A stretch of DNA of 64,000 nt from Pseudonocardia sp. CNS-004 (GTDB taxonomy: Bacteria; Actinomycetota; Actinomycetes; Mycobacteriales; Pseudonocardiaceae), in contig MKJV01000098.1 in assembly GCA_001942185.1 (NCBI GenBank), positions 1 to 64,000 of the forward strand, written 5' to 3'. The translations under genes and the position numbers were made by a program. The notes under the pieces are model-generated. The model saw only the letters and a list, made by a program, of their open reading frames with translations, searched no databases and was not told the DNA's origin. Positions 54,555 to 63,239 of this stretch are shown in pieces. Position 1 is the stretch's first letter; each line of letters begins with the position of its first letter.

Positions 54555-54596
54555 GGACACATGTCCGGTTCGCCGCACAGTACCGGACATGTGTCC
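54555..54596. promoter_or_regulatory. paired inverted operators upstream of the SDR gene
   Basis: GGACACATGTCCGGT (54555-54569) and its exact reverse complement ACCGGACATGTGTCC (54582-54596) flank 12 bases. Each arm is itself a near-palindrome (GGACA-NN-TGTCC). The first arm lies 19 bases before the SDR start codon. This is typical of a TetR-type repressor binding as a pair of dimers. Confidence 0.75.
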
Positions 54597-54690
54597 GGTT
54601 GTGGGCGGACCCATGTCATCCGGGCACCCGGCCAGGGTCCGAACCAGCCGCGGCGAATCGGTTCCGACTGCGCGCCCCTAGGCTCTCCAG

Positions 54691-55546
54691 GTGCTGACGC
54701 CCGAGGTGGTCACGGTCGGACCGGTGGGGCTTGGCGCGCGCGATGGCGGGGTGGCGGTGGCCGGCCGGTGCTGTTGGTGCACGGCCTGTCGTCCAACGCC
54801 CGGCTCTGGGACGCGTCGCCGCGAGGCTCGCCGGGGCGGGGCACCCGGTGGTCGCGGTGGACCTGCGCGGTCACGGTTCGTCCGAGGACGTCCCGGACAC
54901 CGACACCGACGACCTCGACGCGGCTCCGACCGACCCCACCCGGCTGGCGGCCGAGGACCTCGCCGCGGTCTGCGCGGACCTCGATTGGCGCGCGCCCGTC
55001 GTCGCGGGGCACGCGTGGGGTGGCAACATCGCGCTCCAGCTCGCCGCCGACCGTCCCGGGCTCGTGCACGGGCTCGCGCTCGTCGACGGTGGGTGGTTGC
55101 ACCTGGGTGACCAGTTCCCCGACCTCGACGCGGCGTGGTCGGTGCTGGCGCCACCGCGGTTCGACGGCGTGACCGAGGCGGCGGTTCGCGCCGGCTTGCA
55201 CGCAGGTCACCCGGACTGGCCCGACGCTGCCGTCGAGGGGGTGCTGGGCAACCTCCGCGAGCGGGCCGACGGCAGCGTGACGCCACGACTGGAGCGCGAG
55301 CGGCACCGCGCGATCATCGGCAGTTCGCTCCGGCACCGACCGCGGACGCTCTACCCGTCGGTGCGGTGCCGCGTGCTGCTGCTCGCGGCAACCGGCGACG
55401 CCACCCCGGCCCGGAAGCGCGAACAGCTCGCAGAAGCGGTCACATCCCTGTCGAACGCGGAGCTCGTGGAGTTCCGCGGCGGCGACCACGATCTCCACGC
55501 GCACCGCCCGGAGCGGGTGGCCGAGGAGATCGCCCGGTTGACGTGA
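54691..55546 (+). CDS. alpha/beta hydrolase-fold protein with nucleophile Ser replaced by Ala, two apparent frameshifts
   Basis: GTG 54691 starts LTPEVVTVGPVGLGARDGG. The frame breaks near 54765 (before GGRPVLLVHGLSSNARLWD) and near 54815 (before VAARLAGAGHPVVAVDLRGH). Two added bases give 285 residues. The fold elements are clear: oxyanion HG in LLVHGLSSN, DLRGHGSSE, and the His in VEFRGGDHDLHAHRPER. The nucleophile elbow reads VVAGHAWGGNIALQLAADRP; the normal G-H-S-W-G-G has Ala for Ser (codon GCG at 55013-55015). It may have lost hydrolase activity or use another mechanism. Confidence 0.8.
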
Positions 55547-55556
55547 CCGGCCGGTC

Positions 55557-56351
55557 TCATGCGAACTTCGTGGCCCCAGCGTCGACCGCCCAGTTCGCGC
55601 CGATGGCGCTCGGCATGGCCGGGGACGCGAGCAGCAGCACGGCCCGGGCGATCTCGGCGGGGTCGATCAGGGTGTCGGTGAGCATCCCGTTCTGCTTCGG
55701 CATGGAGGTCACGAAGGTGTCGAGGTCGACGCCCATGCTCGTGGCCACCTTCGCGCCGTACCCGTCCTCGCCCACCAGCATCGGCGTGCGCGTGGCCGAC
55801 GGTGACACCACGTTGACCCGCACCCCGGACGCCGCCACCCGCTCCGCCAGTGCCCGGGAGAACGCGTTGAGGGCGGCCTTGGCCGCGGAGTAGGGAAGTG
55901 GGGTCGTCCACGGGCGCCGGGCGCTGTCGGAGCTGATGTTCACCACGGCGCCCCCGGCCTCGACGAGCGCGGGAAGTGCGGCCCGGGTGGTCTCCACCGC
56001 CGCGCCGAGGTTGAGGGCGAACGCGCCCGCCCAGGCGTCGGGCCCGCCGTTGAACGGGTCCTCCAGAATGCCGTCGGCGAGCTCGCCGCCGCCGGCGTTG
56101 TTGACCAGGACGTCGATGCGCGGGGCGATGGACAGTGCCGCCTCGACGAGGCGCCGCGGACCGTCCGCGCCGGCGAGGTCGGCGGCGACGAAGGTGGCCC
56201 CGGTGGCCTCGAGCTCGGGGGTGCTGCGGCGGGCCGAGGCGATCACCGACGCGCCCTCCGCCCGGAACGCCCCGACGATCGCGAGTCCGATGCCCTTGCT
56301 CGCTCCGGTGACGAGGACGTGCGTGCCGGCAAGTTGAAGATCCATGCCCAT
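55557..56351 (-). CDS. SDR family oxidoreductase
   Basis: 264 residues from ATG 56351 (ATG 56345 is also possible). Cofactor motif HVLVTGASKGIGLAIVGAFR; NNAGGGELADGILEDPFNG; catalytic segment VVNISSDSARRPWTTPLPYS AAKAALNAFSRAL with Ser, Tyr and Lys in place. The C-terminal end is LLASPAMPSAIGANWAVDAG ATKFA. It is similar to 3-oxoacyl-ACP reductase-like SDRs. Divergent from the TetR gene at 56443 with a palindrome in the gap, so probably its target. Confidence 0.88.
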   Translation of the reverse strand: MGMDLQLAGTHVLVTGASKGIGLAIVGAFRAEGASVIASARRSTPELEATGATFVAADLAGADGPRRLVEAALSIAPRIDVLVNNAGGGELADGILEDPFNGGPDAWAGAFALNLGAAVETTRAALPALVEAGGAVVNISSDSARRPWTTPLPYSAAKAALNAFSRALAERVAASGVRVNVVSPSATRTPMLVGEDGYGAKVATSMGVDLDTFVTSMPKQNGMLTDTLIDPAEIARAVLLLASPAMPSAIGANWAVDAGATKFA

Positions 56352-56354
56352 AGT

Positions 56355-56370
56355 GATACTCAGATGTATC
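56355..56370. promoter_or_regulatory. candidate operator between SDR and TetR genes
   Basis: Inverted repeat GATAC-TCAGAT-GTATC, four bases upstream of the SDR start codon in the 91-base divergent gap. Further TCAG/ATAGC elements lie around 56370-56410. It is a likely TetR site by position and symmetry. Confidence 0.6.
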
Positions 56371-56442
56371 AGTTATAGCAACAACTGTGACGTCAATGAC
56401 TCAGATAGCGCCGGTTAGGGTGACGTGGACGGGGGAGGTGGC

Positions 56443-57047
56443 ATGGACGGAGGCGGTGTACCGCGCCGGATCCGGGCAGACGCCGAACGCAGCACGGCCC
56501 GCATCCTCGAGGCCGCCGAGGCTGTGCTCGCCGACGACCCGGCCGCGTCCCTGGAACGGATCGCCGACGCCGCGGGGCTGGCCCGGGTCACCGTCCACCG
56601 GCGCTTCTCGTCGCGCACCGCGCTGCTGGACGCACTGGCCGCGCAGCTCAACGAGCGCTACCTGCAGGCGCTGGGCGAGGCCCGCGTGGACACCGCGCCG
56701 CCTCTCGTCGCCCTGCAGCGCCTCACGGAGATCGTCTTCGAGCTGAAGCTCACCCACCGCTTCGCCGTCGGGCTCTTCGCAGCCCTCACGCCGGAGGTGC
56801 TCGACCGCCTCGACCAGCTCTTCGTGCGGCTGCGGGAGGCGGGGGCGATCACCGCGGCCGACCCGGCGTGGGGGCGTCGCGTGTACCTCGCCCTGCTCCA
56901 CGAGGTGCACGAGCTGCCCGCCGACTCGCCCACTCTCGCCCCCTCCGCGCCGCGGACGAGGTCGCGGCGAAGGTCGACCTGCTCGTGCGCACCGTGCTCG
57001 GCGCGGTGGGCGGCACCCGCGACGCGATCGGGTCGCTCACCCGCTAG
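56443..57047 (+). CDS. TetR/AcrR family regulator, one apparent frameshift
   Basis: ATG 56443 with GGGGGAGGTGGC upstream. The HTH is RRIRADAERSTARILEAAEA, LERIADAAGLARVTVHRRFS then SRTALLDALA. The ligand domain continues VALQRLTEIVFELKLTHRFA, LDQLFVRLREAGAITAADPA. The frame breaks near 56945 (after ELPADSPTLA) and resumes RAADEVAAKVDLLVRTVLGA VGGTRDAIGSLTR to the TAG at 57045. One added base gives 201 residues. It probably represses the divergent SDR and possibly the downstream enzyme genes. Confidence 0.87.
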
Positions 57048-58028
57048 TGTTCCGAACCGGTAGTCCGGTGCATAAATCGGCGGATCCAGCTTCCCGCTGA
57101 GCACACCGGCGAACCGCCCGAGTACGCCCGGTACGAGGCCGGCCCGCCAGCGCACTCAGCGGAAACCTGGGTGGTCATGCTCGGCGACGACACCGACCGT
57201 GACGAGGCGCGGCAGCGCGCGGTCGTGCGGCAGGCGATCGGCCGGTCCGACCTGCCGATCGAGCTGCTCGCCTCCGGTCGCTGGGAGCTGGCCGCGTCGA
57301 TCGCCGACCGGTTCGGCGCCGGAAGGGTGTTCCTCGCGGGCGACGCCGCGCACCAGCTCCCGCCCAACCGGGGTGGGTTCGGCGCCAACACCGGCATCGA
57401 GGACGCGCACAACCTCGCCTGGAAGCTCGCCGCGGTGCTCGCCGGGCGTTCCGCGCCACGGCTGCTGGAGACCTACGACGCCGAACGCAGGCCGATCGCC
57501 TGGCTGCGGCACGAGCAGATCTTCGCCCGTGCCGACTACAAGGCGTACCTCGACACGGGGGAGTCCCCGGCGGAGGTCATCGACGACGACGCCATCGAGC
57601 TGGGGCAGCTGTACCGCTCGGCCGCGGTCCACGGCGCCGGGCCGGACCTCCCGCCCGCACGGCGACCGGACCAGTGGGCAGGTCAACCCGGAACCCGCGC
57701 ACCCCACGTCGAGGCGCGGACAGCCGACCGCGAGCTGTCGCTCCTGGACCTCTTCCAGCGCGGCTGGGTGCTCCTCTCCGAGGATCCCCGGTGGGCCGCC
57801 GCCACCACCTGTGCTGCCGGCGAACTGGGCGTCGACGCGACGTTCGTCCACATCGGAGGGGACGTCACGACCCGCGACCCGCGGGCGTTCCGGAGCGCCT
57901 ACGGCATCGAAGCCTCCGGGGCCACGCTGATCCGCCCGGACGGCTACGTCGCGTGGCGGACCCTCGACGCCCCGGACGATCCGATCGCGACGCTGACCGG
58001 CGCGCTGCGCGGCGTCGCGGCTGCGTGA
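57048..58028 (+). pseudogene. FAD-dependent aromatic hydroxylase, N-terminal half missing
   Basis: The frame is open from the TetR stop to 58028, but no start codon precedes GTG 57171. The conserved part is the middle and C-terminal region of PheA/TfdB/MhpA-type monooxygenases: GRVFLAGDAAHQLPPNRGGF GANTGIEDAHNLAWKLAAVL (the GDAAH FAD-ribityl motif), TYDAERRPIAWLRHEQIFAR, and a thioredoxin-like C-terminal domain ending YVAWRTLDAPDDPIATLTGA. The N-terminal GxGxxG FAD domain (about 280 residues) is absent; the TetR gene stands where it should be. A deletion is likely, so the product should be inactive even if translated. Confidence 0.75.
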
Positions 58029-58043
58029 CGGATGGGAGCCGAC

Positions 58044-59020
58044 ATGTCATCCACCACTCGCGGGCGGCGCTGGGACGTCGGCGGGCTCCCTCCGGCCCAC
58101 GACAAGAACGTCCTGGTCACCGGAGGTGACGCGGGCATCGGCTACTTCGTCGCCGAACAGCTCGCCGGCGCCGGTGCCTCGTGGTCCTCGGCAGCCGGGA
58201 CACCGCCAGAGCCGCCGCCGCCCTCACCGCGATCCGGTCCCGCGTGCCCGATGCGCGGGTGCGGCACCTGGCCCTCGATGTGTCCGACCCGGCCGCGATC
58301 GAGGCCGCGGTGGACGGGCTGGAGCTCGATCGCCTCGACGCGCTCGTGTGCAACGCCGGTGTGCTGCTCGACCGCCCCGGACGGCGCGAGACCAGGGACG
58401 GCCACGAGCTGACGTTCGCCACCAACCACCTCGGGCACTTCGCGTTGACCGGGCGGCTGGCGCCGCTGCTCTCCGCCGCTCCCGCGGGCCGGGTCGTCAC
58501 CACCGGCAGCTTCGTCGCGAAGTCCGCCCGGCTGGACCTCGACGACCTGCAGTTCACCCGCGGGTACCGGCCCAAGGACGCCTACGCCCGGTCGAAGCTG
58601 GCCCAGATGCTGTTCGGGTTCGAGCTCGACCGCAGGCTGCGGACCGCCGGAAGCGCCACGGTGAGCGTGGTGAACCACCCCGGCGGTGCGTTGGACTCGC
58701 TCACCCCGTCCCGCCCGCCGGTCCACCACCGGACCACCGGCCAGCGGCTGCGCGGCCTGCCCGTAGGTGTCTTCCTGCAGGGCAAGGACGCCGCCGCATG
58801 GCCCGCGGTGCGGGCGGTCCTCGACCCGTCCGTTGGTGGGGGACAGCTGTGGGGGCCCCGGCTGTTCGGGCTGCGCGGCGCTCCCCGGCTCGAACCGGTG
58901 CGGGGCGTGCTCGCCGACGCCGCACTGGCGGCCCACCTGTGGGCGGCCAGCGCCGATCTGACCGGCATCGACCCCTTCGCGTGCCTCCGCGCCGCACCGG
59001 CCGACGAGCGGCCGGCGTGA
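58044..59020 (+). CDS. SDR family oxidoreductase (retinol-dehydrogenase-like), one apparent frameshift
   Basis: ATG 58044 follows GGGAG. It opens SSTTRGRRWDVGGLPPAHDK NVLVTGGDAGIGYFVAEQLA (TGxxxGIG). One base is missing near 58182, after which VVLGSRDTARAAAALTAIRS continues. CNAGVLLDRPGRRETRDGHE, LTFATNHLGHFALTGRLAPL and the catalytic YARSKLAQMLFGFEL follow. Corrected length 325, the usual size of the NHLGHF (WWOX/retinol dehydrogenase-like) SDR group. It starts 15 bases after the truncated hydroxylase, so was probably in its operon. Substrate unknown. Confidence 0.85.
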
Positions 59021-59030
59021 CGCGGCTCCG

Positions 59031-59858
59031 TCAGCGTTCCGCCAAGCGGGCGAGTGCGGCAGCGTCCGGGGTGCCCGGGTCTGCGGTGTACATCACGAGC
59101 CGCAGGCCGGTGCCGGGCACCACGAGGGTCTGGCGCTCGAGTTCGAGCTCGCCGAGCTCGGGGTGGTGCAGGCGTTTGCGGAGCGCCGGCCGGGGCCGGA
59201 CGTCGTGGCTGCGCCAGGCGGCGGCGAACTCCGGGTCGTGCGCGGCGAACGCGTTGACCAGCTCGCTGATCGCGCCGTCTCCGGGGAGACGCGCGCTGGT
59301 CGCGCGCAGTTCGGCGGCGGCGTGCCGGGCGAACGCGCCTTCGTCGCCTGCGGGTGCCGCGCAGAGCGTGCCGCCCAGCCGAATGGACAGCGCCACGGTG
59401 TTGCGCTCCTCGACGGGCAGCTGTGCGAAGTCGATGATCAGCGCGGCAGCCGCCGGGTTCCACGCCAGGACGTCCTCCCGGTCGTCGACCAGGTAGGCGG
59501 GGATCGGTCCGAGCCGGTGCAGCAGCCGACGTGCGTCGGCGGGTACGGGCGTGCGGTCGGCGGGCGTGCTGGGCGGGACCTGACCCGCCAACCGCGCCAG
59601 GTGCTCGCGCTCCGCGGCGGTGAGCTGGAGTGCCGTGCCCAGCGCGGCCAGCACCTGGGGCGACGGGCGCGGGGCGCGGGCCTGTTCCAGCCGCTCGTAG
59701 TAGCTCGTGGACACCCCGGCCAGCGCGGAGACCTCCTCCCGGCGCAACCCCGGGGTGCGCCGGGCCCGCCGGCCGCGCGGGTGGGCGCCGGGCACCCGGT
59801 CCGGGTGCAGCGCCTCCCGCCTGCGGCGCAGGAAGTCGGCCAGTTCACCTTCGCTCAC
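59031..59858 (-). CDS. XRE-family regulator with MmyB-like ligand-binding domain
   Basis: 275 residues from GTG 59858 (GTG 59861 adds one residue). The HTH is ELADFLRRRREALHPDRVPG, RRTPGLRREEVSALAGVSTS then YYERLEQARAPRPS. The MmyB-like domain has YLVDDREDVLAWNPAAAALI, WRSHDVRPRPALRKRLHHPE and LVVPGTGLRLVMYTADPGTP. It is paralogous to the regulator at 12419. It is divergent from the SnoaL/NmrA pair at 59992-61301 (133 bases between starts), which it probably controls. The frame is intact. Confidence 0.9.
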   Translation of the reverse strand: MSEGELADFLRRRREALHPDRVPGAHPRGRRARRTPGLRREEVSALAGVSTSYYERLEQARAPRPSPQVLAALGTALQLTAAEREHLARLAGQVPPSTPADRTPVPADARRLLHRLGPIPAYLVDDREDVLAWNPAAAALIIDFAQLPVEERNTVALSIRLGGTLCAAPAGDEGAFARHAAAELRATSARLPGDGAISELVNAFAAHDPEFAAAWRSHDVRPRPALRKRLHHPELGELELERQTLVVPGTGLRLVMYTADPGTPDAAALARLAER

Positions 59859-59991
59859 CACAGCAGGTTGGCACAGCGGCGCCCGCGATATCCACGCACC
59901 GGTGGTCGGGGGATCACCCGTCCGTTCCGTCCCCGTGCTCCCGCGCCCAGCCTGGTGGGGCCACGTCCCGCGCAGAGGTTGGAGAGTCCCG

Positions 59992-60450
59992 ATGTCACGA
60001 ACGACGGCGCCACGCACCCCCGAGGAGACGTTCCGCAGGCTGCTGGATCTGTTGCTGGCCAAGGACATGGATGCCATCGCCGACCTCTGGGCGGATCACG
60101 GCACCGCCGAGTTCCCCTTCGCGGAGGGCGGCTCGCCTGCGCGGCTGGCCGGGCGCGAAGCCGTCCGGGCCTACCTGGCCGGCTACCCGGAGCTGATGGA
60201 CGTCCGCTCCGTACCGGCCGTCACCGTGCACCACACGCAACAGCCCGACACCATCGTCGTGGAGTTCACCGCGCACGGGCGGACGGTCCGCACCGGCGCG
60301 CCCTACCGGCTGGACTACGTCACCGTCGTCACCACGCACGACGGCCTCATCACCCGCTACCGCGACTACTGGAACCCCGTAGCTGCCGCATCCGCGGCCG
60401 GGGTGCTGCCCGAGCTGCTCGTCGCGCTGCGCCCGGAGGGCGTCCGATGA
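59992..60450 (+). CDS. SnoaL/NTF2-like ester-cyclase-fold protein
   Basis: 152 residues from ATG 59992. One SnoaL-like domain: TPEETFRRLLDLLLAKDMDA, IADLWADHGTAEFPFAEGGS, GREAVRAYLAGYPELMDVRS and a closing YVTVVTTHDGLITRYRDYWN P, with the conserved Asp/Tyr/Trp cluster of the NTF2 cone. Family roles range from polyketide cyclase to small-molecule isomerase. It is co-translated with the NmrA-type gene (ATGA overlap at 60447). Confidence 0.85.
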   Translation: MSRTTAPRTPEETFRRLLDLLLAKDMDAIADLWADHGTAEFPFAEGGSPARLAGREAVRAYLAGYPELMDVRSVPAVTVHHTQQPDTIVVEFTAHGRTVRTGAPYRLDYVTVVTTHDGLITRYRDYWNPVAAASAAGVLPELLVALRPEGVR

Positions 60451-61301
60451 CCGGTGTGCTGATCACCGGCGGCACCGGGAAGACCGGGGCCGCGCTGGCC
60501 GAGCTGTTGCGTGGGAGCGGGGTGCGGGTTCGGGTCGCCAGCCGCAACCCGGCTGTCGACGACCCCGACGCGGTCCGGTTCGACTGGGAGGACCCGGCCA
60601 CCCACCACGCCGCGCTGAGCGGGGTGGACCGCGTCTACCTGGTGCCGCCGCCGTTCGCGCTGGATCCGGTGCCGCTGGTCGGTCCGTTCCTCGCCGAGGC
60701 GGAACGCCTCGGCGTGCGGCGCGTGGTGCTGCTCGGCTCCGCGATCGTGCTGCCGAACGCGCCCGGCGCACTGGAGCTGGCCGAACGGGTGCGGGCCCGG
60801 CCCGGCTGGGTGGTGCTGCGCGCGTCCGGGTTCATGCAGAACTTCCTGAGCCCGCACCCGATGGGCGACCGGATCCGGAGCCACGGAGAGATCCGCACCG
60901 CAGCCGGTGCGGGCCGGGTGGGCTGGATCGACGCCCGGGACATCGCCGCAGCCGCCGCCGCGCTCCTGACCGACGCCGGCAACCCCGCGCACGACCAGCG
61001 GGACCACCTGCTCACCGGTCCGAAGGCGCTCAGCTACCGGGAGGCGGCGGAGATCATCACCGCACACGCGGGCCGACCGGTCCGGGTCGAACCCATCGGG
61101 GCCGACGACCTGGCCCTCGGTTACCGGGCCGCGGGGATACCGGAACCGCTCGCCGACGCGCTCGCCGCCGTCGACGCCGGCCTCGACGCCGGCGAGGAAG
61201 CCCGGGTCACCACCGCCGTGCTGGATCTGACCGGCCGTCCACCTCGCACCTTCGCCGAGTTCGTCCGCGACAACGTCACCGCATGGGAGGCCACTCGGTA
61301 A
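60447..61301 (+). CDS. NmrA-like NAD(P)-binding protein
   Basis: 284 residues from ATG 60447, overlapping the previous stop. It is an atypical SDR: MTGVLITGGTGKTGAALAEL (GxxGxxG), DAVRFDWEDPATHHAALSGV, DRVYLVPPP, RRVVLLGSAIVLPNAPGALE, VLRASGFMQNFLSP, and WIDARDIAAAAAALLTDAGN. It lacks a canonical YxxxK, like NmrA redox sensors and azoreductase-like/ergot-type reductases. Together with the SnoaL-type protein and divergent XRE regulator it forms a common actinobacterial stress/xenobiotic module. The frame is intact. Confidence 0.87.
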   Translation: MTGVLITGGTGKTGAALAELLRGSGVRVRVASRNPAVDDPDAVRFDWEDPATHHAALSGVDRVYLVPPPFALDPVPLVGPFLAEAERLGVRRVVLLGSAIVLPNAPGALELAERVRARPGWVVLRASGFMQNFLSPHPMGDRIRSHGEIRTAAGAGRVGWIDARDIAAAAAALLTDAGNPAHDQRDHLLTGPKALSYREAAEIITAHAGRPVRVEPIGADDLALGYRAAGIPEPLADALAAVDAGLDAGEEARVTTAVLDLTGRPPRTFAEFVRDNVTAWEATR

Positions 61302-61381
61302 ACCGTGCATGACGCATGTTCATATCTGATCCGTCCTGTCACTGGCTGATCTACATGCGATGACTGCTGGCTCAAAGTGTG

Positions 61382-61387
61382 TAATAT
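61382..61387 (+). promoter_or_regulatory. candidate -10 element of the terminal operon
   Basis: TAATAT is the most AT-rich hexamer of the 129-base gap 61302-61430 and stands about 45 bases before the ATG at 61431. A -35 is not clear (TGACTG lies 15 bases upstream). Low confidence. Confidence 0.35.
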
Positions 61388-61430
61388 GCACGTGTTGCCC
61401 GTGGTCGACGGGCTGGGTCAGGGGGGCGGC

Positions 61431-62843
61431 ATGGACACCGACGGGATCGGCTCAGCGGCGCGATCGAAGATCGTGGCGGTCGTCGTCGCGGTGTTCGTCC
61501 TGGTCCTCGGCACCGCCACGCCCGCGGCGGCCGACGGCGGCACGACCGGGGCGGACCTCCAGGTGGCTCAGACACTGGGGGACCGGGAGCTGACGGTGAT
61601 CATCCGTCGGGTGGACGCCCCGTCCGCCCCGTTGCAGGTCGACGTCGTCACGCACGTGGGGACGCCCGCGGGCAGGCTGGCGCTGCGAGCGAGCACGGCG
61701 GGCGAGACCGTGAGCGCCACGACGGTTGATCTCGGCGCCGCCCCGGGCTTCCACACCGGGATGCTGCGGGTGGACCGCGCGGGGCCGTGGGAGCTCGCGG
61801 TCGACGACGGCGAGCAGGTGGCCACGATCGGATTCATCGTCCCCGCGATCGTCACGCCGCCGTGGGAGAAGGCCGTCTACGGCGGCTTCGTCGCGGCCGG
61901 GGTGCTGCTGTTCCTCGCCCTCGGCACCGCGGTGACCGGGCGGGTCGGGCTCGCGCTGGTGCCGACCGGCGGTGTGGTCGCCGCCCTGGCCGTGGCGCTC
62001 ACCGCGGGCGTACTCGCCCCGACGATCCCCACGCCCCCGGCTCCCGGTGCCGACCTGGACCCCACGGCCGGGTCCGTCAACGATCCCTACCGGCGGCCCC
62101 CGCTGACGGACATGGCGCGGCCCGCGGTGAACCTGGTGGCGACCATGGAGGGGGCGGACCTGCGCCTCCGGGTGAGCGACGGGGCGACCGGCCGTCCGGT
62201 GGACGACCTGCTGGTCCACCACGCCGCCCTGATCCACCTGGTCGTGGTCTCCCCGTCGGGGGCCATGAAGCACCTGCACCCGGTCCGGCTGGCGCCCGGC
62301 GACTACCGGGCGCGGCTCGACCCGTCCGAGGCCGGGACCCACGCCGTCGGGGCGGAGCTGGCTCGTCGCGGCGGCGGGACCCAGTTGGTCCGCTCGTCGG
62401 TCGACGTCGGAGCGGTCGGCGTCGGAGCGGTCGGCGTCGGAGCCCCCACCTGGGCAGCGGTCGAGCCCGGGACGGCCGGTCCGGCCCTGGCGATCCGGCC
62501 GGCCGGGGCGTCGAGCACGGTCACGGCCGAGTTCGGTTCGGCGACGCTGCAGCCCTGGCTGGGGATGGTCGGGCACATGATCGTCGTCGGGCCGGTCGAC
62601 GGCCCCGGGACCGCGGCGGCCGCGCCGATCTGGGCCCACGTGCACGCCATGGTCCCGCGATCGCCGACGTTCCCCGGCGGGCCCGACGAGAGCGTCGCCG
62701 CGTTCGGCCCGGACGTCCGGTTCACCTACACGTTCCCCTTGCCCGGCCGCTACCTGGCGTGGGTCCAGGTAGAGCGCGACTACTCCATCGTCACGGTCCC
62801 GATGGTGGTCGACGTGCCCGCAGCGAGCGAGGTGCAGGGGTGA
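61431..62843 (+). CDS. secreted/membrane-anchored protein with His/Met-rich motifs
   Basis: 470 residues from ATG 61431 with AGGGGGGCGGC upstream; in-frame starts at 61377 and 61386 are alternatives. Signal peptide: SKIVAVVVAVFVLVLGTATP AAADGG. An extracytoplasmic beta-rich domain follows, then two helices (AVYGGFVAAGVLLFLALGTA, LVPTGGVVAALAVALTAGVL). A second extracytoplasmic region carries SPSGAMKHLHPVRLAPGDY, LGMVGHMIVVGPVDGPG and WAHVHAMVPRSPTFPGG. The paired Met and His residues suggest metal, possibly copper, binding. A short tandem repeat (VGAVGVGAVGVGA, 62410-62450) lies between. I do not recognise the family. It overlaps the next gene (TGA/GTG). Confidence 0.7.
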   Translation: MDTDGIGSAARSKIVAVVVAVFVLVLGTATPAAADGGTTGADLQVAQTLGDRELTVIIRRVDAPSAPLQVDVVTHVGTPAGRLALRASTAGETVSATTVDLGAAPGFHTGMLRVDRAGPWELAVDDGEQVATIGFIVPAIVTPPWEKAVYGGFVAAGVLLFLALGTAVTGRVGLALVPTGGVVAALAVALTAGVLAPTIPTPPAPGADLDPTAGSVNDPYRRPPLTDMARPAVNLVATMEGADLRLRVSDGATGRPVDDLLVHHAALIHLVVVSPSGAMKHLHPVRLAPGDYRARLDPSEAGTHAVGAELARRGGGTQLVRSSVDVGAVGVGAVGVGAPTWAAVEPGTAGPALAIRPAGASSTVTAEFGSATLQPWLGMVGHMIVVGPVDGPGTAAAAPIWAHVHAMVPRSPTFPGGPDESVAAFGPDVRFTYTFPLPGRYLAWVQVERDYSIVTVPMVVDVPAASEVQG

Positions 62844-63226
62844 GGCCCGTCTTCTGGGTGGTGGCGGCCGTGGTCGTCGTCGCCGTCGCCGCTCTGTTGT
62901 GGTGGCCTTCCGGTCCGCAGGCGACGACGAGCGTCCGGACGGCGCAGCACCGGGTGACCCTGACCGTGGACGATCCGAAGCCGGGCCCGAACACGCTCGA
63001 CCTCGAGGTCACCGACACCACCGGAGATCCGTCCGTCGCGGACGCGATCGAGGTGGAGCTCGTGATGCCGCAGATGGGACACGCGCTCCCGGCGGCCACC
63101 GCCGCACGCACCGGCGAGGCGCGCTACCGCGTGGCGGAGATCGAGATCCCGATGCCCGGCTACTGGGAGGTGGTGGTCTCCCTGTCCGCCACCGAGCGAG
63201 CCGTTCTTCCGTTGTTCGTCGACTGA
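62840..63226 (+). CDS. FixH/YtkA-like membrane-anchored protein
   Basis: 128 residues from GTG 62840, overlapping the previous stop. An N-terminal anchor (VFWVVAAVVVVAVAALLWWP) is followed by one immunoglobulin-like domain: VTLTVDDPKPGPNTLDLEVT, VELVMPQMGHALPAATAART, IEIPMPGYWEVVVSLSATER. The MPQMGH motif is the hallmark of YtkA/FixH-type domains, which are linked to cytochrome oxidase assembly and copper or heme handling. Its place after the His/Met-rich protein supports a role in extracytoplasmic metal delivery, though this is inference. Confidence 0.75.
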   Translation: MRPVFWVVAAVVVVAVAALLWWPSGPQATTSVRTAQHRVTLTVDDPKPGPNTLDLEVTDTTGDPSVADAIEVELVMPQMGHALPAATAARTGEARYRVAEIEIPMPGYWEVVVSLSATERAVLPLFVD

Positions 63227-63239
63227 GAGGAGTGTCCTC

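Noticed and set aside
62400..62455. The short direct repeat GTCGGAGCGGTCGGC as a CRISPR-like or regulatory array.
   Set aside because: It lies inside a coding frame and encodes a simple VGAVGVGA linker.
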